IMG/VR virus record: IMGVR_UViG_3300046519_000460
Span: 1-25,888 of that record
Strand: one strand, 5' to 3'
Origin: a virus
DNA: 25,888 nt
Shown here: one piece after another, positions 1-7,966 of the stretch
How positions within the stretch are numbered: the stretch's first letter is position 1
Layout: each line of letters opens with the position of its first letter
Position numbers and translations under genes: made by a program
The notes under the pieces: model-generated
The model's database searches: none
The model's input: only the letters and a program-made list of their open reading frames with translations
Told to the model about the DNA's origin: nothing

Positions 1-408
1 TTTTGCGATCGCCTCAATGGCTTTCTCGTCGAGCGCGGGGCGAAGAAATGGCTCCGCCTGCATATTGGCCGTGCCGAACTCGACCAGGTGTGCATAACGA
101 GACGGCGATGCCTTCACTGCCTTTTCCGACCCCTTGCGCTTAACCAGCCGCGCCGGTTTATACCGAATGGCGCCAACCGAGACGACCGCAGAGCCGGCCT
201 TGGACTTCTTCCGGGCGCGGCTCGAAATACTCTTCTCCAACAGACCACTATCGACCGAAGGGTTGGCGCGCAGATTGGCGCGGGCCTGCTTTGCGATGAT
301 GCGCGCTCCGACGCGCAGAGAAGCCGTGACGACCCGTTTTGAAACCCGCTCAGGCAACTTCTTGAGCAGATCCTCAATCTCGCGCGCGCCGTTCACATAG
401 ACTGCCAT
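1..408 (-). CDS. HK97 gp10-like head-tail/neck protein (3' end beyond window)
   Basis: Reading the minus strand from the ATG at 408 gives 136 codons open to base 1, so the C-terminus is missing. The visible protein starts MAVYVNGAREIEDLL, has a basic middle rich in Ala, Arg and Lys, and carries the motif YAHLVEFGT followed by EPFLRPAL (about residues 110-128), the signature of the HK97 gp10 family (structural protein at the head-tail interface or tail terminator). A GGAAGG ribosome site lies just upstream of the ATG, inside the end of the preceding gene. It follows the head-closure and connector genes, the usual place for gp10. The family assignment is firm; the exact structural role is known only for relatives. 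Confidence 0.88.
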   Translation of the reverse strand, partial: MAVYVNGAREIEDLLKKLPERVSKRVVTASLRVGARIIAKQARANLRANPSVDSGLLEKSISSRARKKSKAGSAVVSVGAIRYKPARLVKRKGSEKAVKASPSRYAHLVEFGTANMQAEPFLRPALDEKAIEAIAK

Positions 409-411
409 CGG

Positions 412-615
412 TCATCCTTCCGTTGGGGTGCCATCAAGAATGACGTCCTGGCCGTCGATCTCGAATGAAACGGTCACAAGGCTTCGCCCGTCATCATCCT
501 GCTCGACGGCAATCGCTGATTGCCCCGGCAGCAGCACACCATGCTCATCGCACAGAATAAGAGCCCTACCGCCGCGTACACTGGTGCCATCCACCGTCCG
601 GATTACAATTTTCAT
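412..615 (-). CDS. Small hypothetical phage protein, 67 aa
   Basis: The frame is open further upstream, but the ATG at 615 (MKIVIRTVDG) has an excellent AGGAGG ribosome site, and the upstream stretch lies over the end of the preceding gene, so 615 is chosen. The product is 67 residues, acidic, with alternating hydrophobic residues that suggest a small beta-rich fold (IVIRTVDGT, SLVTVSFEIDG). I recognise no family. It sits between the head-closure protein and the gp10-like protein with only a few bases on either side, so it is expressed with the head-tail joining genes and may be a minor structural or accessory protein. Confidence 0.7.
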   Translation of the reverse strand: MKIVIRTVDGTSVRGGRALILCDEHGVLLPGQSAIAVEQDDDGRSLVTVSFEIDGQDVILDGTPTEG

Positions 616-616
616 G

Positions 617-943
617 TCACGCCTCCTGCAGGGACTGGCAGTGCAGCCACATCTCACCCAACTGCCGCGTGCCCGTTACATCGACGATTTCATAGCTGCG
701 CTCACGCCAGAGAATGCGATGCCGTGTCGTCACCTCGGGGTTGAACGGGATGACGAAAGCGACCCGTTTCTGATCCCCGATCTGCCCGCCTTTCAGATAT
801 TCGCGCCCTTGGCCCTCCACGGCCTTACCCCACCGTTTATAAAGGAGCACCCAGGTCTCCACCTGCTCGTTGATGCTGTTGACCTCGATTGACGATGCCA
901 TGATTGAAAGGCGCTGGTCGCGCTGGCCGATCGGCGTCACCAT
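617..943 (-). CDS. Head-closure / head-tail joining protein (HK97 gp9-like)
   Basis: 108 residues. The sequence has the pattern of the Phage_H_T_join family: an N-terminal IGQRDQRLSI strand, a central EGQGREYLKGGQIG loop with KRVAFVIPFNPEV, and the conserved RILWRERSYEIVDV motif (about residues 75-90) followed by LGEMWLHCQS. Relatives of this size close the portal-connector channel after DNA packaging. The ATG at 943 overlaps the stop codon of the connector gene (ATGA), so the two are translationally coupled. Length is normal for the family, and its place between connector and gp10-like genes fits. Confidence 0.85.
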   Translation of the reverse strand: MVTPIGQRDQRLSIMASSIEVNSINEQVETWVLLYKRWGKAVEGQGREYLKGGQIGDQKRVAFVIPFNPEVTTRHRILWRERSYEIVDVTGTRQLGEMWLHCQSLQEA

Positions 944-1515
944 CAGAACACCGACGGGCGATAGAGATCACAGATCCGTACCACCGGCGCTGGCAGATCA
1001 TCCTCAAACCCCGCCGCCAACATCGCATCACGATTGACGTAAAGATGCCCCGTCATCAGCTTCACCGCAGAGATCAGCCCCTTTGGGCATGCGCCCGCCG
1101 GATATCCGACGGTGAATGTCGCCATCACTTCCCCGCCGGCCACAGGCCAGGCCGTGCCGACAGCGGGGAGCAGCCCGCCATCGGCACCGACCCGCCATCC
1201 ACCGGCCGTCATCGCGACCGGTGCCCCCGAAGCGTCCAGATAGGATATCGCCGTCACCGCCAGCGTCGCCGCCGGCCCCACCCCTACCATCATGCCGGTA
1301 CCGAAGCCCGCAAACCTGGCCACCAGCCCCACAGTCGGCGCAAGGCGCAGGCTCGCGCATTTCTGCACCAGGTCGATCGCGGCATCACGCAGGGCGATGA
1401 CCAGATCGTCCTCCCCGTCATCGTCGAGGCGCAGGTGCGCCTTGATAGCGGCAAGCGACACGATCGCGTCGGCATAGCCGTCATCCTCGATGACGGGGGA
1501 GAGCTGGAAAAGCAT
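943..1515 (-). CDS. Head-tail connector protein (phiE125 gp8 / HK97 gp6 type)
   Basis: 190 residues. The N-terminus (LAAIKAHLRLDDDGEDDLVIALRDAAIDLVQ within residues 21-51, helical and acidic) and the C-terminal GLISAVKLMTGHLYVNRDA helix are typical of the phage connector family often annotated as phiE125 gp8, with a middle domain inserted between the helices. Relatives form the ring that attaches under the portal. The ATG at 1515 has a GAGG box about nine bases upstream. The gene ends in an ATGA overlap with the head-closure gene and follows the capsid and the acidic small gene, the classical order. A Gly/Ala-rich segment at about residues 65-90 (MMVGVGPAATLAVTA) belongs to the inserted domain. 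Confidence 0.82.
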   Translation of the reverse strand: MLFQLSPVIEDDGYADAIVSLAAIKAHLRLDDDGEDDLVIALRDAAIDLVQKCASLRLAPTVGLVARFAGFGTGMMVGVGPAATLAVTAISYLDASGAPVAMTAGGWRVGADGGLLPAVGTAWPVAGGEVMATFTVGYPAGACPKGLISAVKLMTGHLYVNRDAMLAAGFEDDLPAPVVRICDLYRPSVF

Positions 1516-1535
1516 GGGCCTGCGCCTCTGCTGGA

Positions 1536-1883
1536 TCAGTCGACGGACACGGCGAGCGACCTGGCGTAAGCGACCGCCGCCAGATCGGGATCAGCCCACC
1601 CCGCGTTCTTGGCCGCCTTCGCCTCGGCCGGCGACAGCCAGATCACGTCGTCCGACTTATGGTCAAGATGGGCACTGAGCACGCGCACCTCGATCGTGCC
1701 CGCCGGCGGGCCGTCCACGGCGGCAGGAGCGGCATCGGCCGCCGCCGGTTCATCTTCAGCCGGTCCATCTTCGGCAGCCTCATCTTCGACCGCAGCCTGA
1801 TCGTCGGCGGACGCCTGTTCTTCGGTGGCGGGAGCGGCGGTATCGGTCAGGTCGGCGACGACCGGAGATTTACGATTGGCCAT
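1536..1883 (-). CDS. Acidic Ala/Glu-rich protein downstream of capsid gene, 115 aa
   Basis: 115 residues in two parts. Residues 10-60 are a low-complexity run of Ala, Glu, Asp and Pro, probably disordered. Residues 60-110 are a compact segment with IEVRVLSAHLDHKSDDVIWL followed by a helix SPAEAKAAKNAGWA. The second part resembles small beta domains found in proteins encoded just after major capsid genes in many tailed phages, but I cannot name the family securely. A strong AGGAGG ribosome site precedes the ATG at 1883. It could be a capsid decoration or minor head protein; that is inferred from position only. Confidence 0.72.
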   Translation of the reverse strand: MANRKSPVVADLTDTAAPATEEQASADDQAAVEDEAAEDGPAEDEPAAADAAPAAVDGPPAGTIEVRVLSAHLDHKSDDVIWLSPAEAKAAKNAGWADPDLAAVAYARSLAVSVD

Positions 1884-1917
1884 ATTGACCTCCTGGGAAT
1901 GAATGGAAATGCAGAGA

Positions 1918-1940
1918 CCGGCGGCGCCCCGCGCCGCCGG
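1918..1940 (-). terminator. Perfect 10-bp GC hairpin just after the capsid gene
   Basis: CCGGCGGCGC at 1918-1927 and GCGCCGCCGG at 1931-1940 are exact reverse complements with a 3-base loop. On the minus strand the hairpin begins 11 bases beyond the capsid stop codon. No U-tract follows (TCTCTGC), so it is either a weak terminator or a 3' stabilising or processing structure for the capsid message. Together with the hairpin at 3190-3212 it brackets the capsid gene. Confidence 0.5.
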
Positions 1941-1951
1941 GCGTCACGCCA

Positions 1952-3172
1952 TCAGGTGGCGCTGTTGCGGTACGTCTTCACCGCGCCGCCGATATCCATC
2001 AGGTTGCCGCCGCTGCGTAGCCAGGCCAGGAAGCCCACCTGCCCCTTCTTCGCATAGGCGCTGTCGGTGTAGCGCTGCAGCTCGATCAGCATCACGTCGC
2101 GGATGACATACTTCTTCAGGTCGCCGAACGCGATCGACAGCGCATTGGCCGCCATCTGCGCGACATGCTGGTTGGTCTTCACCGCATAGCCCAGCACCGT
2201 GTCCAGCTTGCCGTTCGAGGCGACATCCCATCCAGGCAGGAAGATCGGACGGCCATTGGTGTCCTTCAGCAGCTTCAGCTGCATGACGCTGTTGTCATGC
2301 ATCATGAAACCGCATCCGGGGCCGCGATAGGCCGGGTCGACACTGTGCTCAAGGCGGACCAGGTCGTCATAGGTGACGGTGGTCGTCTGCCCCGTTGCGC
2401 CGGTGCGACCGATCGTCGCGGCGGTGATCAGGCCCGTGGGCTGATTGGTGCCGGTGCCGACCGTAAAATGCCGGTTCGTCACGCGGCCAAGGCGGGTGGA
2501 AAGGCGATTGCGAACGAAGGCCTCGACGTCAATCTGGCTGTCCATCAGCAGCTCGACCGGCACGGTGATGACCTTGGAGCTGTACTTGTAGACCGGCAGA
2601 TTCTTCGTGCCGAACGTCGCATCCAGATCCGTGGCGGACTGGTTTTCCGCGACGATCTCACCCTCTTCGCTCGAACCATCGCTGGTCGGCCAGGCCATCG
2701 GGTTACCCTGGGTGGTGCGGATCACCTCCGCCGCTTCGCGCATGCCGCCAAAGGCGAGCAGCGCTTCCAGCACCTGCGTGGCGACATCGGTCTGGATGGT
2801 ATAACCGCCCTCGCCCGGCGTCGTGGTCGACATCGTGTTCTGGATGGAAGCGTTATATTTCTGCCAGTCCTCGGCCGACAGCGCCTTGTCGCCGCCGCGC
2901 AGCCACTTGGCGAACAGGTTGGACGCCTCCGACTTGTCGTCCTTGCCAAGGCGCAGGGCAGCGTCGATCACGCCGTCGCGCAGGGCGGTTTCGGCGGCCA
3001 GCTGGTTCATGCGCTGGTGGCGCTCGATCTTCGCGTCGATCTGCTCGATCTCGGCGATGCCGGCGTCATAGGTCTTCTGGTTTTCGTCGGTCCAGGCACC
3101 ATCACCCTCGACCAGTTCCTTCAGCGCTTTGGACTTCGCCGCGCGCTGCTCACGCAGAGCCTGAATGCTCAT
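1952..3172 (-). CDS. Major capsid protein, HK97 gp5 family
   Basis: 406 residues. The first roughly 100 residues form a charged helical scaffold-like (delta) region with coiled-coil character (IQALREQRAAKSKALKELVE; IAEIEQIDAKIERHQRMNQL). The HK97 fold follows: GEGGYTIQTDVATQVLEALL, then VYKYSSKVITVPVELLMDSQ, HFTVGTGTNQPTGLI and VLGYAVKTNQHVAQ. The protein assembles the icosahedral shell, and in relatives the N-terminal domain is removed by the phage protease encoded next upstream. The cleavage point is probably in the linker around residues 105-120 (inference from HK97). The ATG at 3172 has a GGAG box six bases upstream, immediately after an intrinsic-terminator-like hairpin. The best-supported structural gene in the window. 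Confidence 0.96.
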   Translation of the reverse strand: MSIQALREQRAAKSKALKELVEGDGAWTDENQKTYDAGIAEIEQIDAKIERHQRMNQLAAETALRDGVIDAALRLGKDDKSEASNLFAKWLRGGDKALSAEDWQKYNASIQNTMSTTTPGEGGYTIQTDVATQVLEALLAFGGMREAAEVIRTTQGNPMAWPTSDGSSEEGEIVAENQSATDLDATFGTKNLPVYKYSSKVITVPVELLMDSQIDVEAFVRNRLSTRLGRVTNRHFTVGTGTNQPTGLITAATIGRTGATGQTTTVTYDDLVRLEHSVDPAYRGPGCGFMMHDNSVMQLKLLKDTNGRPIFLPGWDVASNGKLDTVLGYAVKTNQHVAQMAANALSIAFGDLKKYVIRDVMLIELQRYTDSAYAKKGQVGFLAWLRSGGNLMDIGGAVKTYRNSAT

Positions 3173-3185
3173 TTCGCTTCTCCAT

Positions 3186-3212
3186 AAAAAAGGGCCGCGA
3201 AATGCGGCCCTT
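3186..3212 (-). terminator. Intrinsic terminator or processing hairpin upstream of capsid gene
   Basis: AAGGGCCGC (3190-3198) and GCGGCCCTT (3204-3212) pair perfectly around a 5-base loop, and on the minus strand the stem runs into six U residues (3186-3191). This is a textbook factor-independent terminator for leftward transcription, placed between the protease and capsid genes of one operon. The capsid ribosome site (GGAG) follows within about ten bases of the U-tract, so read-through, antitermination or RNase processing must deliver capsid mRNA. No T-run follows on the plus strand, so it is not bidirectional. Confidence 0.75.
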
Positions 3213-3237
3213 GCTCTACTCCCTTTGCGCGGCGCGC

Positions 3238-4023
3238 TCAGGCAGCTCGTGTCAGCAGGTCGACGGCAAGCCGCCGCTGTCGTGCTGAAATCTCGTCTCG
3301 CCGGTCATCGGTGGTCGGCCTCGTGTCCAGAACCGGAGGCTCCGGATCGCGAGCGGGCGGTTCATCCACCAGGATCTTGTTCACCGGCGGATGATCGAAG
3401 GCGGAAAGGTTCCACGCCTTCCGGCCGATCGCGTTTTCAGTCTTGCCGGCGGTTTCGGAAATCACCTCGTCGATCAGGCCGGCGGCAAGCGCCTCCTCCC
3501 CGGTGAACCAGGTCTCGGCATCCATCAGCGCCAGCCAGTCCGCGTCGCCGCCCGCCTTCGCCGCGTAACTGGCCGCGATCGTCCCGTCGATCTTCTCCAG
3601 CAGCGCCGCTTCGGCGCGCAGGTCCACCGCGTTGCCCATCATCAGCGTCCACGCCCGATGGATCATGATGAAGGCACCGGGCGCCGCCACCACATGGTCG
3701 CCGGCAATGGCGATATAGCTGGCCGCGCTGGCGGCCAGGCCATCGACATGACAGGTGATCTTGCCCGAATATTCCCGCATGGCCTGGGCAATCGCCCTGC
3801 CGCCGAACACATCGCCGCCGGGGCAGTCGATCCGCACGGAAACGTCGCCGTCCATGCCCATCAGCTGGCGCGTGAAGCCTTCGGCGCTGATCCCGCCCCA
3901 CCATTCCGCTTCGGACTCCGATCCGGCGATATAGTCATACAGGTAGATCACATTGCCTTCGGCAAAGATGCCGGCGCCCTTGCTGGCGTTGCGGCGATAC
4001 AGGTTAAGCAGCCGGTTGCGCAT
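3238..4023 (-). CDS. ClpP-like (S14) prohead protease
   Basis: 261 residues from the ATG at 4023, which is preceded by AAGGA at good spacing; a GTG five codons earlier (4038) is the alternative. The serine protease core is clear: VSVRIDCPGGDVFGGRAIAQ (oxyanion strand), DGLAASAASYIA with the nucleophile at about Ser99, FIMIHRAW with His122, and an acidic residue near 168 in MDAETWFTG before EEALAAGLIDEVI. These match the ClpP triad order and spacing. The C-terminal 60 residues are Pro- and charge-rich and probably disordered. In relatives this protease matures the prohead by cutting the capsid delta domain. Its start overlaps the end of the portal gene by 20 bases, and a terminator-like hairpin follows its stop. 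Confidence 0.93.
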   Translation of the reverse strand: MRNRLLNLYRRNASKGAGIFAEGNVIYLYDYIAGSESEAEWWGGISAEGFTRQLMGMDGDVSVRIDCPGGDVFGGRAIAQAMREYSGKITCHVDGLAASAASYIAIAGDHVVAAPGAFIMIHRAWTLMMGNAVDLRAEAALLEKIDGTIAASYAAKAGGDADWLALMDAETWFTGEEALAAGLIDEVISETAGKTENAIGRKAWNLSAFDHPPVNKILVDEPPARDPEPPVLDTRPTTDDRRDEISARQRRLAVDLLTRAA

Positions 4024-5353
4024 TGGCCTGTCCTTCACTGGATTTTGCTTCGTTGCTGGATTTTGCTTCGTTGAACGTGTCGCCGCCCTCGGTCTTCCCG
4101 AAGTTGATCAGCCCGCGCACCTCGTCGCGGGTCATGAAACCCTGCTCCCCGGCGCGGCCCAGGGCACTGCGGAATGTCTCGAACAGCGTCTTCAGGTCCG
4201 CCCGCTCCAGCTCGAAGGTGTCGAACTCGGCAACGCGGGAAGCTGTGCGGAACAGCTTGCGATTGATCTCGTTCTGGAACGCGATCAGGTGCCGGCGCAG
4301 CACATAGCGCACGAAGCCCGTGCCCATCTCCGCAACGCCGCTGCCCCAGCTGGTCGTCTTCTCATTGTGCCCGACCATGAACGGCGGCACGCCATAGACC
4401 CGGGCGATCTCCTGCACCTGGAAACTGCGGCTCAGCAGCAGCTCCGCGTCCCGGTTCGGCATCGTGATCGTCTTGATGTCCATGCCGCCGGTCAGCAGCA
4501 TCGGCTTGCCGCCCTGGCCGTTGCGCTGGGCATGTTTCTCGTCGATCTGCGCGCGCAGCTGCTCGACCTGCTCCTTGTCGAACTTCTTTTCCTGCGGCGC
4601 GACCAGCGCATAATCCGGACGGGCCTGGTTCGCGAAGAACTGGCCCGAATAATCCTGCATCGCCAGCGACACGCCGCCCGCGACCTGCAGCGCATAGCGC
4701 AGCGGCGACAATGACCGCGTGCCGTCGAAACCCAGCGACGGCACATGCAGCACATCGTCCTGGTCGAGTACGCGGATCTCCTGCGATCCCACGCCCGGCT
4801 CCGGCCACACGATATAGGCGAGCCGCGAACCGTCCGACCATGGCACCGGCTCGGTGCGCAGCGGGTGCAACGGGATGATCCCCGTCACCCGCGCGCCGGT
4901 GCGCTGGATCTCGGCATAGGCATCGCCATGGAACAGGCGCGACATCACCAGCCATTCCCACCCGGCCGAAGCGACCCAGCGCGGACAGAATTCCTCGTTC
5001 AGCGTCCACCACAGCGGATCATTCTCGCGCCGCGTCCGCTCGCCGTCGCCCTTTCGGTCGTACAGATGCATGGGCAGCGTGGAGATCGCCCCTGAAATCA
5101 GCGAGACGCAGGCCCACACGGTTGAGATCGTCAGCGCGCTGCGTTCCGTCACCACCGGAATGCCCTGCAGCGGCGAAGATCCGGCAAAAACCTCATAGAT
5201 ATCCGTGCCGCGGCGGATCGCGGGCAGCGGAATTTCGGCCGCATTCTGGATGCCGGCCAAATTCTGAATACCAGCAGGCGCCGCATCGGGCACAGGCGCC
5301 GCAGGGGCGTCGGCGCCCAGCAGCCAGCGGCCGATTGTCGTTCGCATGCTCAT
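4004..5353 (-). CDS. Phage portal protein (HK97 gp3 family)
   Basis: 449 residues. The frame is open upstream of 5353, but the ATG at 5353 overlaps the terminase stop (ATGA) and begins a portal-like N-terminus (MSMRTTIGRWLLG), so the upstream extension is rejected. Landmarks: ALTISTVWACVSLISGAIST (about residues 68-87), PLWWTLNEEFCPRW, IIPLHPLRTEPV, DVLHVPSLGFDGTRSLSPL, and IARVYGVPPFMVGH before the FVRYVLRRHLIAFQNEINRK helix. Portals form the dodecameric DNA channel at one capsid vertex. The C-terminus carries the hexapeptide NEAKSS twice, encoded by an exact 18-bp tandem repeat (4038-4073). Confidence 0.95.
   Translation of the reverse strand: MSMRTTIGRWLLGADAPAAPVPDAAPAGIQNLAGIQNAAEIPLPAIRRGTDIYEVFAGSSPLQGIPVVTERSALTISTVWACVSLISGAISTLPMHLYDRKGDGERTRRENDPLWWTLNEEFCPRWVASAGWEWLVMSRLFHGDAYAEIQRTGARVTGIIPLHPLRTEPVPWSDGSRLAYIVWPEPGVGSQEIRVLDQDDVLHVPSLGFDGTRSLSPLRYALQVAGGVSLAMQDYSGQFFANQARPDYALVAPQEKKFDKEQVEQLRAQIDEKHAQRNGQGGKPMLLTGGMDIKTITMPNRDAELLLSRSFQVQEIARVYGVPPFMVGHNEKTTSWGSGVAEMGTGFVRYVLRRHLIAFQNEINRKLFRTASRVAEFDTFELERADLKTLFETFRSALGRAGEQGFMTRDEVRGLINFGKTEGGDTFNEAKSSNEAKSSEGQANAQPAA
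4038..4073 (-). repeat. 18-bp exact tandem duplication in the portal C-terminus
   Basis: Two identical 18-base units, 4038-4055 and 4056-4073, stand head to tail and encode NEAKSS-NEAKSS near the portal C-terminus. The duplication is in frame. It lies just upstream of the overlapping protease start, so it also sets the distance between the protease start and the end of the portal domain. Confidence 0.85.
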
Positions 5354-7101
5354 AGCAATATGATCTCCGGCGGAATTTCGGGCGCCTCCCCGGCCATGGA
5401 GACGGCCCTCGCCATCACCGCAGCGACAATGCCGTCGATCTTGTCCTTCGACCGCTTCTTCGCCGGCATGTAATTCAGGTTCTCGTCGAACCGGATCATC
5501 GTGTTGCGGGCCATATATTCCAGCACCGGATGCCCGCCATGATCCAGCTTGGTCGAATAGACCATGCGTTCGAATTCCTTGGTCGCCTCGCCCAGGCTGC
5601 GGATGCCCTGCCGGACCTCCCGGAAGTCCTCCGCCTCGAACCCCTCTTTCTGCAGGTCGGTGAGCAGCTTCGTGGCATTCCACGGGTCATAGGCTGTCAG
5701 CACCAGCTCGAATTCGCTGCGCCCCCACGCGATCGCCTGCTTCACATAGTCCTGGTCGACCTGGTCGCCGGGCGTCACCTCGACGGCGCCGGCGGCATGC
5801 CATTTGTCCCAGGCAATCTTCGTCTCGCTGATCCGCTTCGCCATCATGCCTTCCGGCATCCAGAAGCGCGGCAACAGGCGCCACAGCGGATCGTCCGTCG
5901 TCGGCTCGAACAGCCACACATGCGCCGTCACGTCGATCGTGGCGGAAAGGTCGAATGCACCAAAGCAACGCCGGCCGCGCATGCGCTCGGCCATCGTGCG
6001 CCAATCGCTTGCCTTGCACGCCTTCCACTTGGCCGGCGGCAGCCACAATGCATGATCGTCCACCCACTGGTTCAAATGATAGCATTTGAACCGCGCTTCC
6101 TTGGCCGGGCTACCTTTCGCCGCCCTGGCTTCACCGCGCAGGAACTGCAGCGTCGGCGAAAGCCCTAGCGAGGGGTTCGCCTGACGCCAGACCGTCTCGT
6201 CTTCCCAATCGGCATTTTCCGGTGCGGCAAAGATCACCACCAGCACGGCCGGATTGTCGATGTCGCCCGAAAGGATCTGCTCGCTTTCCTCCCACAACTC
6301 CACGCCGGTCGGGTTCGTCTTCAACCCGGCCGTCGATGCGAACAGGCCGATCGGTTCCAACCGGCTGCCCTGCCCGCCGCGAAGATCGTCTTCGATCTTC
6401 CGGCTTTTCCATTCGTGCATTTCGTCGCCAAGGGTCACGGTCGGCCCCTTGCCGTGCTTCCCCGCCTGTCCGCCGGTCAGCAGCAGGAAGGACGATGCCA
6501 GCGGCTTCAGCCACATGTGCGACGTGTGCACCTGGATATCGGCGGAAAGCGTATCGCTCAGCGCGATCATCGCCTTCATCTTGTTGAACGGGATCTCCGC
6601 CTGCTCTTCATCGCGGGCAAAGACGAACCCTTCCCCGCCATGAACGCCGTCCATCGCCCAGAACATGAGCGCCAGCGCGGCCAGGAACTCGGACTTGCCA
6701 TTCTTGCGCGGTATCCAGAGCCGAAGCGTCTGGAATATCCGCACGTGCTGCAGCACCGTCTCACCCGTCCAGGGGTCGACGATCTCGATCGGGTGTTTCC
6801 ACCCGAACAGCAGCCGGACGTTGATCTCCTGCCACAGGTTGAGCCGGAACGGCACGCCGGCGAACCTGTCATTCGTCAGCTTGAACGTCTTGGGCCAAAG
6901 GTCGACGACGGCGTCGGCCTTGGCATGATCGAACCATGCACCGGGCTGCGCCGCCGCCTTCTTCCAACCCGTTATCGCCCATCCATAGGACTCGTCGTCG
7001 GCAATCCGCGCCAGCCATGCCGGTAACGGATCATCCTCGGCCCACCAGGGCGACGGCATGGTTGGCGGCATGTCCTGCTCGCCCGTGCGAGCCGCCACCA
7101 T
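5350..7101 (-). CDS. terL: Terminase large subunit (Terminase_1 / HK97 TerL type)
   Basis: 583 residues, normal length. The ATPase domain has the Walker A variant PRKNGKS (131-137) preceded by RLWI, and Walker B VTLGDE with Asp226-Glu227 followed by MHEW. FASTAG at about 254-259 matches the coupling motif. The C-terminal RNase H-like nuclease has the expected acidic residues: Asp384 in FGAFDLSATID, Asp472 in AYDPWNA and Asp556 in KDKIDGIVAA. It cuts concatemeric DNA and drives packaging through the portal. The ATG at 7101 overlaps the small-subunit stop (ATGA), and its own stop overlaps the portal start. No key residue is missing. Confidence 0.96.
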   Translation of the reverse strand: MVAARTGEQDMPPTMPSPWWAEDDPLPAWLARIADDESYGWAITGWKKAAAQPGAWFDHAKADAVVDLWPKTFKLTNDRFAGVPFRLNLWQEINVRLLFGWKHPIEIVDPWTGETVLQHVRIFQTLRLWIPRKNGKSEFLAALALMFWAMDGVHGGEGFVFARDEEQAEIPFNKMKAMIALSDTLSADIQVHTSHMWLKPLASSFLLLTGGQAGKHGKGPTVTLGDEMHEWKSRKIEDDLRGGQGSRLEPIGLFASTAGLKTNPTGVELWEESEQILSGDIDNPAVLVVIFAAPENADWEDETVWRQANPSLGLSPTLQFLRGEARAAKGSPAKEARFKCYHLNQWVDDHALWLPPAKWKACKASDWRTMAERMRGRRCFGAFDLSATIDVTAHVWLFEPTTDDPLWRLLPRFWMPEGMMAKRISETKIAWDKWHAAGAVEVTPGDQVDQDYVKQAIAWGRSEFELVLTAYDPWNATKLLTDLQKEGFEAEDFREVRQGIRSLGEATKEFERMVYSTKLDHGGHPVLEYMARNTMIRFDENLNYMPAKKRSKDKIDGIVAAVMARAVSMAGEAPEIPPEIILL

Positions 7102-7772
7102 CAGTTCGGCTTTTGCCCGGGTGGAGCGGAATTCATGCTCGCCAGCATGCCGACACGCGGCAAATTCTCGGCAGGTGCGGCGTCGGCCAGTTGCGCCGGC
7201 GCCTGAGCATGGGCCTGCGCCTGCATCGATGCAGCCGAAGATTGCTGCGCGCCGGGTGTCTGGAACAGGCCCGGGTTCAGCCCCGCCGCCAGGGCCTGGT
7301 TCTTGAACAGGTCATATTCGTCATGCGGCGTCAGGCCGAACTGGCGGGACAGCGTCATGACATTGTCGAAGCATTCCTGCCGGCGTTTCACCCCCGGATG
7401 GTCGCGGATCATATATCCGCCGGCGACCGTCTTCACGCGCTGCGTCATGCCTTCGCGTTTCAACTGGTCGTTCAGCGCCACCCAATCGGCGAAATAGACG
7501 CAGAAGGTCGCGAAGATCAGCCGATGCTGTTCCTGCAGACGATGTGTGCGGGCAAGCCTCGGCGCCATATCCTTCCACACCGCCACGGCGCCGGCATAAA
7601 GCGGCCCCTGGTCGATCATCGGCGGCGGGCTCAGCACATCCTCGCCGGAAGGCCGCGCCAGCAGCTCGGCGACGCGCTTCTGCTCGTCCTCACGCTTCTG
7701 GACAGCCGACTTCCGGCGGTTCGGAAAGCCCTTCTGTTCCTGATGCGGGTCCGGCTTGCGTCCCTTGACCAT
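7101..7772 (-). CDS. terS: Terminase small subunit, P27 family
   Basis: 223 residues. It begins MVKGRKPDPHQEQKGFPNRRKSA, the GRKP start common in P27-type small terminases. A helical core follows (AVWKDMAPRLARTHRLQEQHRLIFATFCVYFADWVALNDQL within residues 64-104; the last portion, VALNDQLKREG, is conserved), then a HPGVKRRQECFDNVMTLSRQFGLTPHDEYDL segment. The last 60 residues are Ala/Gln-rich and probably flexible. It recognises the packaging site and loads the large subunit. The ATG at 7772 has a GGAG box seven bases upstream. It is translationally coupled to terL and preceded by the HNH gene and a candidate packaging region. Confidence 0.88.
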   Translation of the reverse strand: MVKGRKPDPHQEQKGFPNRRKSAVQKREDEQKRVAELLARPSGEDVLSPPPMIDQGPLYAGAVAVWKDMAPRLARTHRLQEQHRLIFATFCVYFADWVALNDQLKREGMTQRVKTVAGGYMIRDHPGVKRRQECFDNVMTLSRQFGLTPHDEYDLFKNQALAAGLNPGLFQTPGAQQSSAASMQAQAHAQAPAQLADAAPAENLPRVGMLASMNSAPPGQKPN

Positions 7773-7966
7773 AACTCACTCCCCGGCCGACCGATTACGC
7801 GGCCCACCTCCCTCGTTCAAAAAGCCACCTGAAATCAGCAGCCTAAAAAAATGTTTCACGCAATTTCGCGCCGTTTTTTCCGGACTTGAGCACCCGGTCT
7901 TGAGGGGCATCCGCCTAAGGTTTGACCCACCCCCCCCTCACCGTGCGCCCGCGCAACAATGTTGCG
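7773..7966. other. Intergenic region between HNH and terS; candidate packaging (cos) region
   Basis: 194 bases with no convincing gene. It holds an 8-C run (7930-7937), A- and T-rich tracts around 7845-7880, and three GCGCAAC/GTTGCG boxes: 7951-7957, 7961-7966 and 7972-7978, of which the first two form a 6-bp hairpin with a short AAT loop right after the HNH stop. In HK97-like phages the cohesive-end site lies close to the HNH and terS genes, so this is one of two intergenic candidates. No known cos consensus can be matched by eye. Confidence 0.3.

Noticed and set aside
2165-3187. Long plus-strand open frames opposite structural and replication genes (for example 2165-3187, 16435-18198, 11347-12552)
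   Set aside because: They are typical antisense shadows of GC-rich genes: rich in Arg, His and Gln, without ribosome sites or known domains.
5354-5683. N-terminal extension of the portal reading frame by 110 codons
   Set aside because: This stretch lies within the conserved nuclease end of the large terminase, and the coupled ATG at 5353 gives a normal portal start.
7811-7860. A- and T-runs near GGCTGC...GTGGC that might be a terminator before terS
   Set aside because: The only stem is 4 bp (CTGA-TT-TCAG); not stable enough for an intrinsic terminator.
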